Below are positions 9,934 through 19,688 of a DNA stretch of 27,537 nt, in pieces. The notes beneath the pieces were generated by a model. That model searched no databases. It was not told the origin of the DNA and saw only the letters and a list, made by a program, of their open reading frames with translations. The translations under genes were made by a program, and so were the position numbers. This DNA is from Basidiobolus ranarum (Eukaryota > Basidiobolomycota > Basidiobolomycetes > Basidiobolales). Location of the stretch: contig JASJQH010006997.1 of NCBI GenBank assembly GCA_040143965.1, forward strand, positions 1 to 27,537, read 5' to 3'. The stretch's first letter is position 1, and the number at the start of each line of letters is the position of its first letter.

Positions 9934-11484
9934 TTAAAAGTCGTGCTCGGTGAATTTCTCATTTTGGTAACGAGCAAGATGTGGGTTATTCAACTTGGAA
10001 TGAGTACGTCCATAGAATACATATATCACAAGACCAATGGCCATCCAGATGAAGAGACGTGCAATGGTGGCAGCAGGAGCAGTTGCGATTAACAATAATG
10101 ATAAAGCTGCACCAAAAAGTGGGATCACGTATGGGCCTAAAGGAACCTTGAACTTGCGCTCGAGGTCAGGACGCTTGATGCGAAGAATGATCACGCCGAT
10201 GTTGACTAGGAAGAAGGCAAACAATGTACCCACGGAGGTCATCTCGCCAAGCACATCAACGGGCAGAATACCTCCAAGGATAGCACAGGAGATACCAGAG
10301 ATCATTGTGGTGGCCCATGGGGTCTTGAAGCGAGGGTGGATCCGAGCAGCAAAAGCAGGGAACAGGCCGTCATTGGCCATAGCGTAGAAGATACGTGGCT
10401 GGCCGAGTAACATGACCAACATGACAGAGGCAAGTCCAAACAGAATACCCAAACTTACGATAACATTCACCCACCCCATTCCAGTCTTGGCGATCACAAT
10501 TGACATGGGGGCAGCGTTGGCTTCACCACCTGGGGCCAGATCTCTGTAAGGAACAACACCGGTCATGATAAGACACACGGCGATATAAAGAATAGTACAG
10601 ATGATCAAAGAGCCACAGATTCCGATGGGAAGGTCACGTTGAGGATTTTTTGCTTCTTGGGCAGCGGTGGAGATTGCGTCGAATCCGATGTACGCGAAGA
10701 AGACGGTGGTGGCGGCGGAGAACATTCCAGTAACTCCGAATTTCTCAAAGGTACCTTCGTTGGGAGGCATGAATGGTGTATAGTTCTTGGGCTCGATACT
10801 CCCGATACATGCGAAGATGATGAGGAGTACGACGACTACCTTGATGAGTACCATCACTGTGTTCACCCGTGCGGACTCCCGAACCCCGAAGCTGAGTAGT
10901 AGTGTGATAACCAAGGAGATGGCGATCGCTGGAAGATTAACATAGTCGCCAGTCAGTTGAAATTCATCATTGGCAAATTTGAATGGAGCAGATGTCCATT
11001 TCTTGTCAATATACAGGCCAAAGGAAGTATTCAAGAACTTTGTGAAATACCCAGACCATCCAACTGACACAGTGGCTGCCCCCACCAGGTACTCCAGAAT
11101 CAGGTCCCATCCAATGATCCAGCCAGCTAACTCGCCCATAGTAGCATAAGCATAGGTGTAGGCCGAACCTGCAACGGGGATCATACAGGCCATCTCGGAA
11201 TAGGATAAGGCGGCTGTAGCAGCAGCAATTCCAGACACAATGAATGACAGAACAATAGCGGGTCCAGCTTTTAGGGCAGCAGCGTTCCCGGTCAGCACGA
11301 AGATACCAGTGCCAATGATTGCACCGATACCAATGGCGGTGATATCAACGTAGGTTAAAGACCGTTTCATCTCTGATTTGCTAATATCTACCTGGAGACT
11401 GTCCATGCTTTTCACCGTGAAAAGCTTCCTCCACCAACTTGAAGAGCCTCCGCTAGCCTCAATTTCAGTATTTCCAGCACCCAT
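9934..11484 (-). CDS. CAT-type amino-acid permease, paralogue 2 (APC superfamily)
   Basis: 516-residue intronless transporter of the same APC/CAT type as 1102-2637. The N-terminal cytosolic tail ends in SSWWRKLFTVK, then come about 12 hydrophobic segments. GIGAIIGTGIF is in TM1, IPVAGSAYTYAYATMGE around TM3, FFAYIGFDAISTAAQE in TM6, and GQPRIFYAMANDGLFP in the following loop; the tail ends YGRTHSKLNNPHL. The ATG at 11482-11484 is the natural start. Compared with paralogue 1 it has a short insertion, PGGEANAA, in the loop after VPYRDL, and its variable loop between TM3 and TM4 (LYIDKKWTSAPFKF) differs. Its codons are more G+C-rich in third positions, which may mean higher expression. It is flanked by the two copies of a direct repeat. 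Likely role is amino-acid uptake or vacuolar exchange; the substrate is unknown. Confidence 0.95.
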   Translation of the reverse strand: MGAGNTEIEASGGSSSWWRKLFTVKSMDSLQVDISKSEMKRSLTYVDITAIGIGAIIGTGIFVLTGNAAALKAGPAIVLSFIVSGIAAATAALSYSEMACMIPVAGSAYTYAYATMGELAGWIIGWDLILEYLVGAATVSVGWSGYFTKFLNTSFGLYIDKKWTSAPFKFANDEFQLTGDYVNLPAIAISLVITLLLSFGVRESARVNTVMVLIKVVVVLLIIFACIGSIEPKNYTPFMPPNEGTFEKFGVTGMFSAATTVFFAYIGFDAISTAAQEAKNPQRDLPIGICGSLIICTILYIAVCLIMTGVVPYRDLAPGGEANAAPMSIVIAKTGMGWVNVIVSLGILFGLASVMLVMLLGQPRIFYAMANDGLFPAFAARIHPRFKTPWATTMISGISCAILGGILPVDVLGEMTSVGTLFAFFLVNIGVIILRIKRPDLERKFKVPLGPYVIPLFGAALSLLLIATAPAATIARLFIWMAIGLVIYVFYGRTHSKLNNPHLARYQNEKFTEHDF

Positions 11485-11547
11485 AAAGATTGTGACTTGT
11501 CAAAGGGATATTATTCTTTCTGATAAGCATATGAGCCTCGCCATCTT

Positions 11548-11555
11548 TATTTATA
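11548..11555 (-). promoter_or_regulatory. TATA-like box of permease 2
   Basis: Minus-strand TATAAATA within CCTATAAATA, 64-71 bp upstream of the ATG. It is the same ten bases as upstream of the other permease, although the surrounding sequence has diverged. Confidence 0.55.
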
Positions 11556-12271
11556 GGTTTCTGATGAAAATACTGCTTTTCGGTGCTTGTGAATATTCTC
11601 AACTATCAAATCGTATTACCTATCGTCATATCTGTACTGAAACTGTATACAGGAATTGCTCTCATGCGTAGCAATTTGGTCCCAAAATCACATCAATATC
11701 ATACCTGATTGTTAGATCTCTCCAGAGTTTTGGAATTCCTCACTCCACAAAGTGGCACATTACTAAAATATCGGTAATTAGGCACCAGCGATTACTTACA
11801 AGTGATAAAGTATTGAGTAGAATTTCAATATAGTAACCTCTTGTGGTACAACTTCCAATTGGCTCTAAGATGTTCACGACTAGCTCTATATGTCTAGTTT
11901 ACCTGCTGTATCTTACCTTCATTTGATGTAGAGAACAGTCAGATGCTTGGTGAAACGCACCCAGTAAGGTTAATTATTACAACCTGCCCTTTATGGACAT
12001 TTAAGGTTTAAAATACCACAAAACAGCTTAGGTCATGAAACCCGCAAGTAGACACCTCGAAATTACTCGCAGAAGTTAGTGTTGAGACATTGGTCTATAA
12101 TGTGCTGTTACTACAGTGCTATTTTAGGCTCCTGAATAAACTCAAACTATTCCCATCATGCATATTGTTTGGACGAAGATTTAGCCAAATATACAGAGTA
12201 TCTGCTTAATTCCATTGAGGAGTACTAGCGAGCACTAGGATACAACTCTCTGGAATACTGTCTGTACCGAG
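11556..12271. other. Upstream region of permease 2, no gene seen
   Basis: No open frame with domain character and no RNA gene found. It should contain the upstream promoter of the permease, but no operator-like repeat was recognised. Confidence 0.4.
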
Positions 12272-12542
12272 TTTTAATTTAAAATAAGAGGAATTAAAAA
12301 AATTAATTAGACATTTTATAAAATTAATGGGCGATCGCAAGAAATTGGAGACGAGTGGAAAAAAGTTATACAATGGCAATTCTTTTTGTGGACATACCAA
12401 AAGAAAAAGCATTCCAAGACTTACTCTGTTTCAAATGTTTAGTGTCGCGATAACTTCACAGGAGTTTTTGCTTTTTTGTTGTTCAACTGTTGCTAGCTGA
12501 CAAGATACCCTTTCTTTTGTACTCAGTGAATAAAGGTTCTTT
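12272..12542 (+). repeat. Dispersed direct repeat, copy B
   Basis: Second copy of the repeat at 8699-8947, same orientation, 3.57 kb away. It is about 20 bp longer because a TTAAT...AAAATTAAT segment near 12298-12330 is partly repeated. It lies about 0.8 kb upstream of the permease start, whereas copy A lies about 1 kb past the permease stop. It carries no open frame of note. Confidence 0.75.
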
Positions 12543-12996
12543 TAATCTGCAAAACGTTCTGGCCTTTCTCCATTTGAGCGCAGGTTAAGAAGTATATGTC
12601 TAAAGTTTATAGTAGCATCCATGAAACTAAGGAGATGAGTACAAATAAGTAGGTTGTAATATATCAGTATTATAAGCATCGGATAAGACTACACTATATT
12701 TGCCGATATTATATTTCCTACTATAACTGGAATAATCAAACAAGCAGTGATTTGTGAACAACCCTATACCACATTTACTTATCATAACAATGATTACTTT
12801 CCAGAATATGAATACAGTCATGAACATGAGATTAAGAAAGTGATAAAACTAGTTAGTGACCATTCTGTTTGATTATGGCATACTCTTGAACTTGGAGATG
12901 GGTATATGACTCAGGTTATTGAGAGAATGACTTTAGGTCATTAATATCTTGCTCCTAGGCATATGGAGAACACACTCTCTTTTATATTGAAAGACA

Positions 12997-14198
12997 TTAA
13001 TTGGATGTATGTTTTTGAAAATGAAAAGTGTTCAAAGTCTGGGAGTACAAGGAGTCATATTTAGTAGGTAATTGGGGGATTGTAATCTCTTCACTTGCAC
13101 TATTGCTAGAAAGGAACACATCTGCTAAATTGATTAATCCTTCATCATTACTTGAGTTAGTTTCCAGCATATCAATACCTTCCGAAGTGGATAGTGGATT
13201 GCTAGACTGCTCATCAATTAAGTCCTCTTTTCTTGCTGGTTTTTATCCTTTTGTGCCTGCAAGCTTTAGCTAGAAAGCCAATTTTGCTTTAGATTTTGAA
13301 CACTTCTTCAATGGTATAGAAATACTCAGATGGTAAACTTGGTATAAAAAAATTGCTTAGAAACAACTTACAATAAACCAAAATTGCCATCCATGACCAG
13401 AAATATCTTGTAAATCCCCTAATGACTCATCTGCAACATTGTCTCAGAATATGCTTATGATACAGATGGAACATATCTAAAATCCCACCCTTACTTACCC
13501 TAACAAAATAAAATGATTTGAACTGTATTGGATCCACCCTTCTGGATTGCAAAACCATCAGAGAACCATCACAATATTGGTGGCTTGCATTCTGCCAGGG
13601 ATTTTGATGGTGAGATGGTGGCTTCTTTATGGTATTTTGGTGGTATTCATTCATGGTAAGATATTGATCCTCATATTTGGCATGTGCTATTTAATTTCCA
13701 ACAGTTTTTGCAAAAAACTAATTTTTGAATGGCATACTACTATGTTTATTGCTATAATGGTATTCATACATGTTAAATATTGATCCTCAAATTTGGCATG
13801 CATTATTCTATATCCAGCAATTTTTGCCAAACTATAATTTTTGAATGGCAAATCACTGGGTTTACTGCTATAGGAATTTGAATTAATATGCATGCCTTTA
13901 TTTAGATATTTTAGGCTTTGTATTCCAGCCACAATGAGAATCAAAAAATACAAGAATCTTGTTGTGTGTAGTCTCTACATATGCATATACTTGACTGATT
14001 AGACATAACTCAACAATATGAATATGCTTTACCAGCAAACTAATGGTGGAAAAATTGCTAAATATCTGAAATTTTGAATTTGGATTATAGCAAGATTCTC
14101 AAACCTAAACATGCTTCAAGGATACAGAACAACTTTATTTACCAATCTTTCTTCCCACGAATATAAACCCCTTGGTTCAGGAGAGTGCCTGGCGCCAT
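12997..14198 (-). pseudogene. Unrecognised coding-like remnant (gene or DNA element), broken
   Basis: Several minus-strand open pieces read like protein and follow one another in order. At 14143-14198 there is MAPGTLLNQGVYIRGKKDW. At 14033-14104 there is FENLAIIQIQNFRYLAIF. At 13898-13994 there is a piece with VETTHNKILVFFDSHCGW. At 13427-13654 there is GSLMVLQSRRVDPIQFKSF. At 13372-13440 there is ESLGDLQDISGHGWQFWF. At 13214-13324 there is YFYTIEEVFKI and a basic run. At 12997-13235 there is an acidic, Ser/Asn-rich tail. Several pieces are bounded by GT and AG with compatible phase, but the first two implied introns are only 38 bp, shorter than in the other genes here. The pieces do not form one open gene as they stand, and a tandem duplication sits in the middle. 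The basic-then-acidic C-terminus recalls some DNA-transposon transposases. No family is recognised. Confidence 0.35.
13641..13872. repeat. 116-bp tandem duplication, two copies
   Basis: Copy 1 (13641-13756) and copy 2 (13758-13872) share TGGTATTCAT, ATATTGATCCTCA, TTTGGCATG, a CCA(A/G)CA(A/G)TTTTTGC block, AATTTTTGAATGGCA and TTTA(T/C)TGCTATA in the same order at a 116-117 bp spacing. Identity is about 80% by eye. The copies are diverged, so the duplication is not recent. It lies between coding-like pieces of the minus-strand remnant. Confidence 0.8.
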
Positions 14199-16704
14199 AT
14201 ATAATTAGGAAACCAATAAATCCAGCAACATACAGTACATGTGTTCTAGTATGGGGACGGCAAGTATGAATTCAGGAGTAGGGAATCATCACGTTTGTCA
14301 GAAGGAAATCGAGCCTCCCGCTTACTCCTCTAATATATAAAGAATGGGTTTCCAGGACTCATAGCTCGATCCAGTTATAGGCCTTCACATTCCATCGAGT
14401 TGCAGCCATCTCGTTGCATCCCAAAGCGACGCTTCGAAGCAATACCAGTCCAAGCCACCCGCTGAATTGGCCGTAAAACGAGCATGTGAACTACAATGCA
14501 CCATTTAAGAAAGCAGCCATTACTCTAAGCGGAATATCTAAACGAGGATTTCAAAATAGGGCTAAAGCCCAACACTCCTATTCCCTGAGGTGTCGGATAT
14601 GCAGCCAGAGTTAGATCACAGGTGAAGTTGATCCCACTGTTTTTAATAAAAATAAGGCAACATGATTGAAACTTGCGGCAATAGACTGGAAGAGTCAGGT
14701 TTGCATAAATCCACAGATGCCAGAAGCTTTCTGTGATGCGAATACTTCTGCCAGGGGAAGTTTACCATGTTTGACGATTGAGGATGTATAAGGGTTTCAT
14801 CACATATAGCCTAGTGCTTGTTACTTCAAGAGTATTGCAAGTTAAACAGAAACTATGTAATGGATGTAGATCCTTGCATCCCTTATCACTAGTGTAGTTT
14901 GGCAATGGCCACACCGTGCCTGACACACAATCATACATGGATCTTGTATATGTGGACGTTTCTTAGCAAGCTTTAACTGATTGTCTTGGTGATCGAGTAG
15001 ATAAAGCCTAGTCAAAACCAAGTTAGCCTGCGTATCAAACAGCCTCGAAAACGTCAATCTGTTCGAAATGTCGTTTACCTCTGTAACTAGAGCAATACGT
15101 ATATATAGTCGATAAAGCATCATACATGAATGCATAGAATCAATATATTAGCAATATCTGTGTACATAGGAATTAGCCTCAATATTACATCGCTATTGAA
15201 AACAAGTTTCAATCGGGCAATGTGACTGACAAAATCATTATTTAGAGTTGATTCTTGGTTGACTGTTGCTGAGGCTTATACTTTAATATCCCCCCTCCCA
15301 ATTTAGTATCTGCCCTTTTTCGGCACTAATGAGCATCTATACCCATCAACGTTTGCCTCCTCATATCGTAGTTACAAACCAGCTGGCATTTTAAGGAGGC
15401 AACGTATATTGAACTAATGGGGTTGAAAATCAGAGAATCCATATTGATATTTCGTCGTACCAGTATGCACACTATATTCATTTTTGCTTGTCTGTCTGTC
15501 GACAACTCCCTTGGTTTCAAGCAAAAGAGCCAGGTAGTAATAGCCACGGTACATTCCAAGCACGCTCAATTTAGTCGTGATTATGCCATGCATCTAGTTC
15601 TGTGAAGATGAGATTTTGAGGGAGTTCATGGATTCTCTAATAAATAGGTTACCATATACTCGCAAGAGCGTGTTTCCAAGCCTCCAGATGAAACCCACAG
15701 ATAGCTTTGGAACTCAATGCCATGAATAGTTCTGATTGGCCTGGGATACTAGTAATGCTTCATAGTGGAGGTCATGCATATGAGTCACCAGGAATGACCA
15801 AACCTATACTGGAATACACGCCATCTAACCTGGTCAAACTGAGTCCTTGAATGTGTGCACTAACAAATCATTCCTCTTGGATCGGCAACACTTGCGGTAT
15901 GTCAAGGCGAGGCATTCGAAACATCCCTTGTTAGGCTGACCAAGACTGGGATCCGAAGAACCAAACCAACTCCCCAAATGAGGTCATCTCCATCATTTAA
16001 TATCGCCAGTGATTCGGCATCTCAACAATAGCTTTGGAATGCTCAATCCAATTAATCAACCAAGTGTCCCAAATCCTGGTCCCTTTCCACTACATTCCCC
16101 CAATTATTTGCCACTAACTAAAGTCATCATATTCACTAGTTCTTACTACGTGCCACTATACTCTTGGTTAAATTTTGGGAGTGACGCTTGCGTCTCATTC
16201 TGAGATAAGAAACCCAATAAAAGGCATTATGGGAGATCTGTACAGTCACTTGGCCCTGTCTAAGTTAAACAAACTTGTATGAGAGGTGACTTGCTTAACC
16301 ATCCGTGATCTGACATGAAGGCGTGGTGGCATTCCACGAGCTTGTTACAGTGCCTGGACTAGAAAGGATACTGGCAGAAATGATCGTGAAAACTCTACCC
16401 ACTACACAAAATACCTCATATTTCAGAACACCTCAGATCAAATCTTTCGGTTTCTTTCCACTTATAGATATATGTCTACTATATTCTACTTTTACACGGT
16501 GCAAACCATATCTGCGCCAGTTTGGTCCCGGATCGGTATCTGCCTATACACTGGGATTGTCGTCATACGAAGCTAGAACTTCAAAATTGATCTCCACCTT
16601 GCAATATCATGATGATATCATTCCCATAGCTTTGAAGATGCTATTAATTCCATTCAGCAACATGTTTCGTACTTTCCTAACTTTGGACAATTGGATAAGA
16701 AAAT
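14199..16704. other. Long intergenic stretch, no supported gene
   Basis: Base composition returns to the more balanced level of the other spacers. Frames up to 97 codons (14842-15135 minus, 15326-15559 minus) and one of 133 codons (16323-16724 plus, running into the serpin start) have no family character. No repeat partner, tRNA or exon series was recognised. The last 100 bases are the presumed 5' leader of the serpin; no clear TATA box was found. Confidence 0.4.
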
Positions 16705-17982
16705 ATGTCTCAAGAACAAGATAGTCCACATTTTATCGAGCTCGAAGAGCAAGAAGAGGTTTTATTTAGAACGATACAAAGTATTTCGGAAAGTTTAACT
16801 GTCGCTTTCCTTGACAACCTAAAAGAAGAAAATTTGTTGTTTTCCCCAGCATCAGTGACTTTCGCCTTGTTATTGCTGGTAAATGGAACCGCACAAGAAG
16901 CTGAGAGTAGAGCTGAGATCCTTGACGCTTTTAATCTAGAGTTTCTCGGAAAAGATTCTACTCGTTACTTGGATCACGTTAACAGCGCTATGCGAGACCT
17001 TCTAAACAGCTTATTGAATAGAGATGGTAGTGTCACTGTACCTGAAGATAAAATCGCCGATTTTCAGGTAGCAAACTCAGTTTGGGGAGACGACATATTC
17101 GACAGTTATATAGCAAAGGTAAGGGATTTATTTGACGCCGAAGCCTTTCCACCACCAGCGAATGGAAAACAGGTCAACCTTTGGATCGAAGAAAAAACCC
17201 AAGGACATCTAAAAGAGTTCTTTCCTGCTGAACAGAATTTCTCCAAAGATATTATTATGCTGATAAATTCCATCTATTTCCACGGTCGTTGGCTTTCCCC
17301 CTTCAACCAGGATGATACCAAAATGGCACCATTCTTCGCTCCTTTGGATAAACAGTTTGACACTCCAATGATGTCCATTGAAGGCAAAACATGGGAATAC
17401 GTAGAGAGAGAACATTATCAGGTGCTAAATGTTCCGTACAAAGATTACCGATTCATGGCTACTATTGTACTACCCAAAGAAGTTGCTGACTTTAAGAAAG
17501 CCAGCTCCATCATGAATTCGGATGAATGGAAGCGTGTATTTCTCGAAAGAAAGACGAAAGCGAAAGGAACAGTGATTTTACCGAAATTTGATTTGGAAAC
17601 TCAAATGGAATTAAGTAAAGCATTGAGTAGTATGGGAATCAAGAAAGTGTTTGAAGTAGACCAAGCAAAATTGCATGAGTTGACTGGAGGACCACTTGCA
17701 GTGGATAGTGTCTTGCATAAGTGTAGGATTCAAGTGGATGAGGTAAGTAATTCAGTCGGCACTAACAAGTGAATTTTTTCAACAATACTTATCAGAGTCA
17801 CTATTTCAATTACTTAGGCAGGTTCAAAAGCGAGCGCAGCCACTACAATTATTCTTTCTAGATCGGCTATGATGTTATCCCCGCCTTTCCACTTTGAATG
17901 TAATCGACCCTTCTATTTTATTATCCGGACCAACTGTGGTGTCCCTTTATTCATGAGCTATATTCAAAATCCTACAGCTTAA
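16705..17982 (+). CDS. Serpin (serine protease inhibitor family), intracellular type
   Basis: Two exons: 16705-17742 and 17818-17982, joined by a 75-bp GT-AG intron with a CTAAC branch site. Together they give 400 residues, typical for a serpin. There is no signal peptide, so a cytosolic ovalbumin-type form is likely. Family landmarks in order: LLFSPASVTFALLLLVNGTA (45-62), VNLWIEEKTQGHLKEFF (157-173), LINSIYFHGRW (187-196), the s4C/s3C region around 205-230, and VLPKF-like strand 292. The reactive-loop hinge is Glu346 (P17) then AGSKASAATT, with small residues at P12-P9 as in inhibitory serpins. Counting 17 from P17 puts Arg361-Ser362 at P2-P1, so trypsin-, furin- or subtilisin-like targets are plausible. 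FECNRPFYFII (372-382) fits the serpin signature. Reading through the intron instead gives a 355-residue form without the loop. The target is unknown; serpins are uncommon in fungi. Confidence 0.93.
17743..17817 (+). other. Serpin intron at the reactive-loop hinge
   Basis: The GTAAGT donor directly follows the Glu346 codon (phase 0) and the TTACTTAG acceptor precedes the Ala347 codon. The whole reactive-centre loop and the C-terminal strands are therefore on the second exon. The intron has an in-frame stop, so its retention yields a loop-less protein. Confidence 0.85.
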
Positions 17983-19688
17983 AAACGCACATTAAATTTG
18001 ATTGCATATTAAATATGATAGATGAATTATGCTATGCTAAAGATTAGTATATACACTACATGATAATGGCCCAGTATTTGCAAAGAGATGAAAAAGCTAG
18101 CATAATATGATTATTCTTGATTGGATCAATCGTAAAGATCCAGTCGATGTTGATAAGCAAGCAGGTCTCGAAGCGAATCTCCAACTATTCCGATCTTTCG
18201 AGAAAGCACCCATGTCTGCATAAAATAGACCGGATGGAAATAAAACCTGAAAGTGATTTAATGATCAACGCACCGTATTCTTGAATTGGTGTGATACTAC
18301 GGAACAAAGATCCATCCGAGGACTGCAAAGACACACAATGGATCCTTGTGGAAGAGAATGACTTGTATGTCTATGTATGGATCTTGACTAAGATAAATCC
18401 AGTTGTCTTTATTGACGTTTAGCTTCATCCAAGGCCATGTGGTTTTCAGAACACTTCAGGAATTGCATACGATGTAGCTGCGTCATTATTCGGCACACAA
18501 TACACTGCCGAGCACGAGGGTGATTGTGCGAATAAGCGGCCCGAAGGTTATAAACTGTGGATCACTGGCATGGCACATATTTCTGGGTACATTGACGGAC
18601 TTGTGATATGATGGCATGTAAGCCAGGTAACGTAGCAGGCGTTTATTTTTCGATGATCGCATTTTTCCATCAGTCGAACGCCCTTGGCCAGATGCTGATG
18701 CAGAATGGCCTGGTACAAGCTAATTTAGTAGACTAGGATCAGCATTATCGGCAAATCAGGAGTCCGGTTCTTTAATCAAGTTTGAGTTGATTCATGAGGG
18801 GACATGTCTGGTGTACAATGATCCATGTCCAACTAAAAGCTCTGGTTTTGTGATCTATGTATAAAGCATGCTCAGATACAGCTATCATCACCTCTTCACC
18901 ACATCCGAGACAGGCTTAATGGATCATTGCTGCTGAGGGGATCTTCTGACCCTCACACCAACAAATGTAGCCTAGAGCCCAGTATAGAGTGGGAAACTAG
19001 CACCCATGGGTGCGGGAAGTTGCTAATTAGACATCCGTCGATATCCAGTCCTGGATGCACGGCTAGCATAATGAACTCAGTAGTGCCGAGAATTATGTCA
19101 TTGTGTCGACTACATCTTTGTGATGTTCTGACTTATATTAAGAATAGCACCTTGATTATCGAATGGGAGGCGAATGGACAGGCTAAAATGGACAAAGAGT
19201 CCATAATGAATAAAAATAGCGACCTATTGTGATTGATCCAGCCATAAGTCCAAATTAGTGAGTACGCCATCAAATTCATATATATTGGAATCCTAATTCG
19301 TGCTAAATTGATTCAACTCTTAACGAGGATTTACCTTGCCAACTGGTTAATTGCGGTACTTCGATTATCATTCGCTCGGAGACATCGATGTATCGTCAGT
19401 GAGTCTAAAATTGGCTATCACAATGATTCTCCACGCGATAATTTTCCTTGATCCTCACCCCAAATTTCCATTCTCTTTGTTGGCGGATTTTATAAGAAGG
19501 TCCCAAGTGCGCAAATTATATGTTCGATCCATCATTCATATATTCACGTTAGCTTTTTCATCGCATTTACTCGCGTTAGCTTGAGCAGACTTCGAATTCT
19601 AATATCTCTACCTACATTTTTGTTTATTCTCTCATATTAGTCCCGAGTATTTTACCCCTAAAAACCCCTCCAATTAAGGTTTGACAGC
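17983..19688. other. Intergenic stretch, no supported gene
   Basis: Downstream flank of the serpin and upstream flank of the membrane-protein gene. Open frames up to about 100 codons (for example 18927-19232) lack domain character. A short stretch at 18161-18260 resembles the start of the serpin loop exon in places and is discussed as a finding. A CT-rich leader precedes the ATG at 19689. Confidence 0.4.

Noticed and set aside
8699-12542. Direct repeats interpreted as the two ends of an LTR-type element
   Set aside because: The interior contains only the host permease and spacer, no element genes, and the repeats lack clear matching ends; dispersed repeat copies are the simpler reading.
16323-16724. 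133-codon plus-strand frame running into the serpin start
   Set aside because: It is in a different frame from the serpin, has no signal peptide or domain, and no splice site links it to the serpin exon.
18421-18610. Stop-free plus-strand stretch with HPRPCGFQNTSGIAYDV
   Set aside because: About 56 codons without an ATG, domain or splice partner; expected by chance at this base composition.
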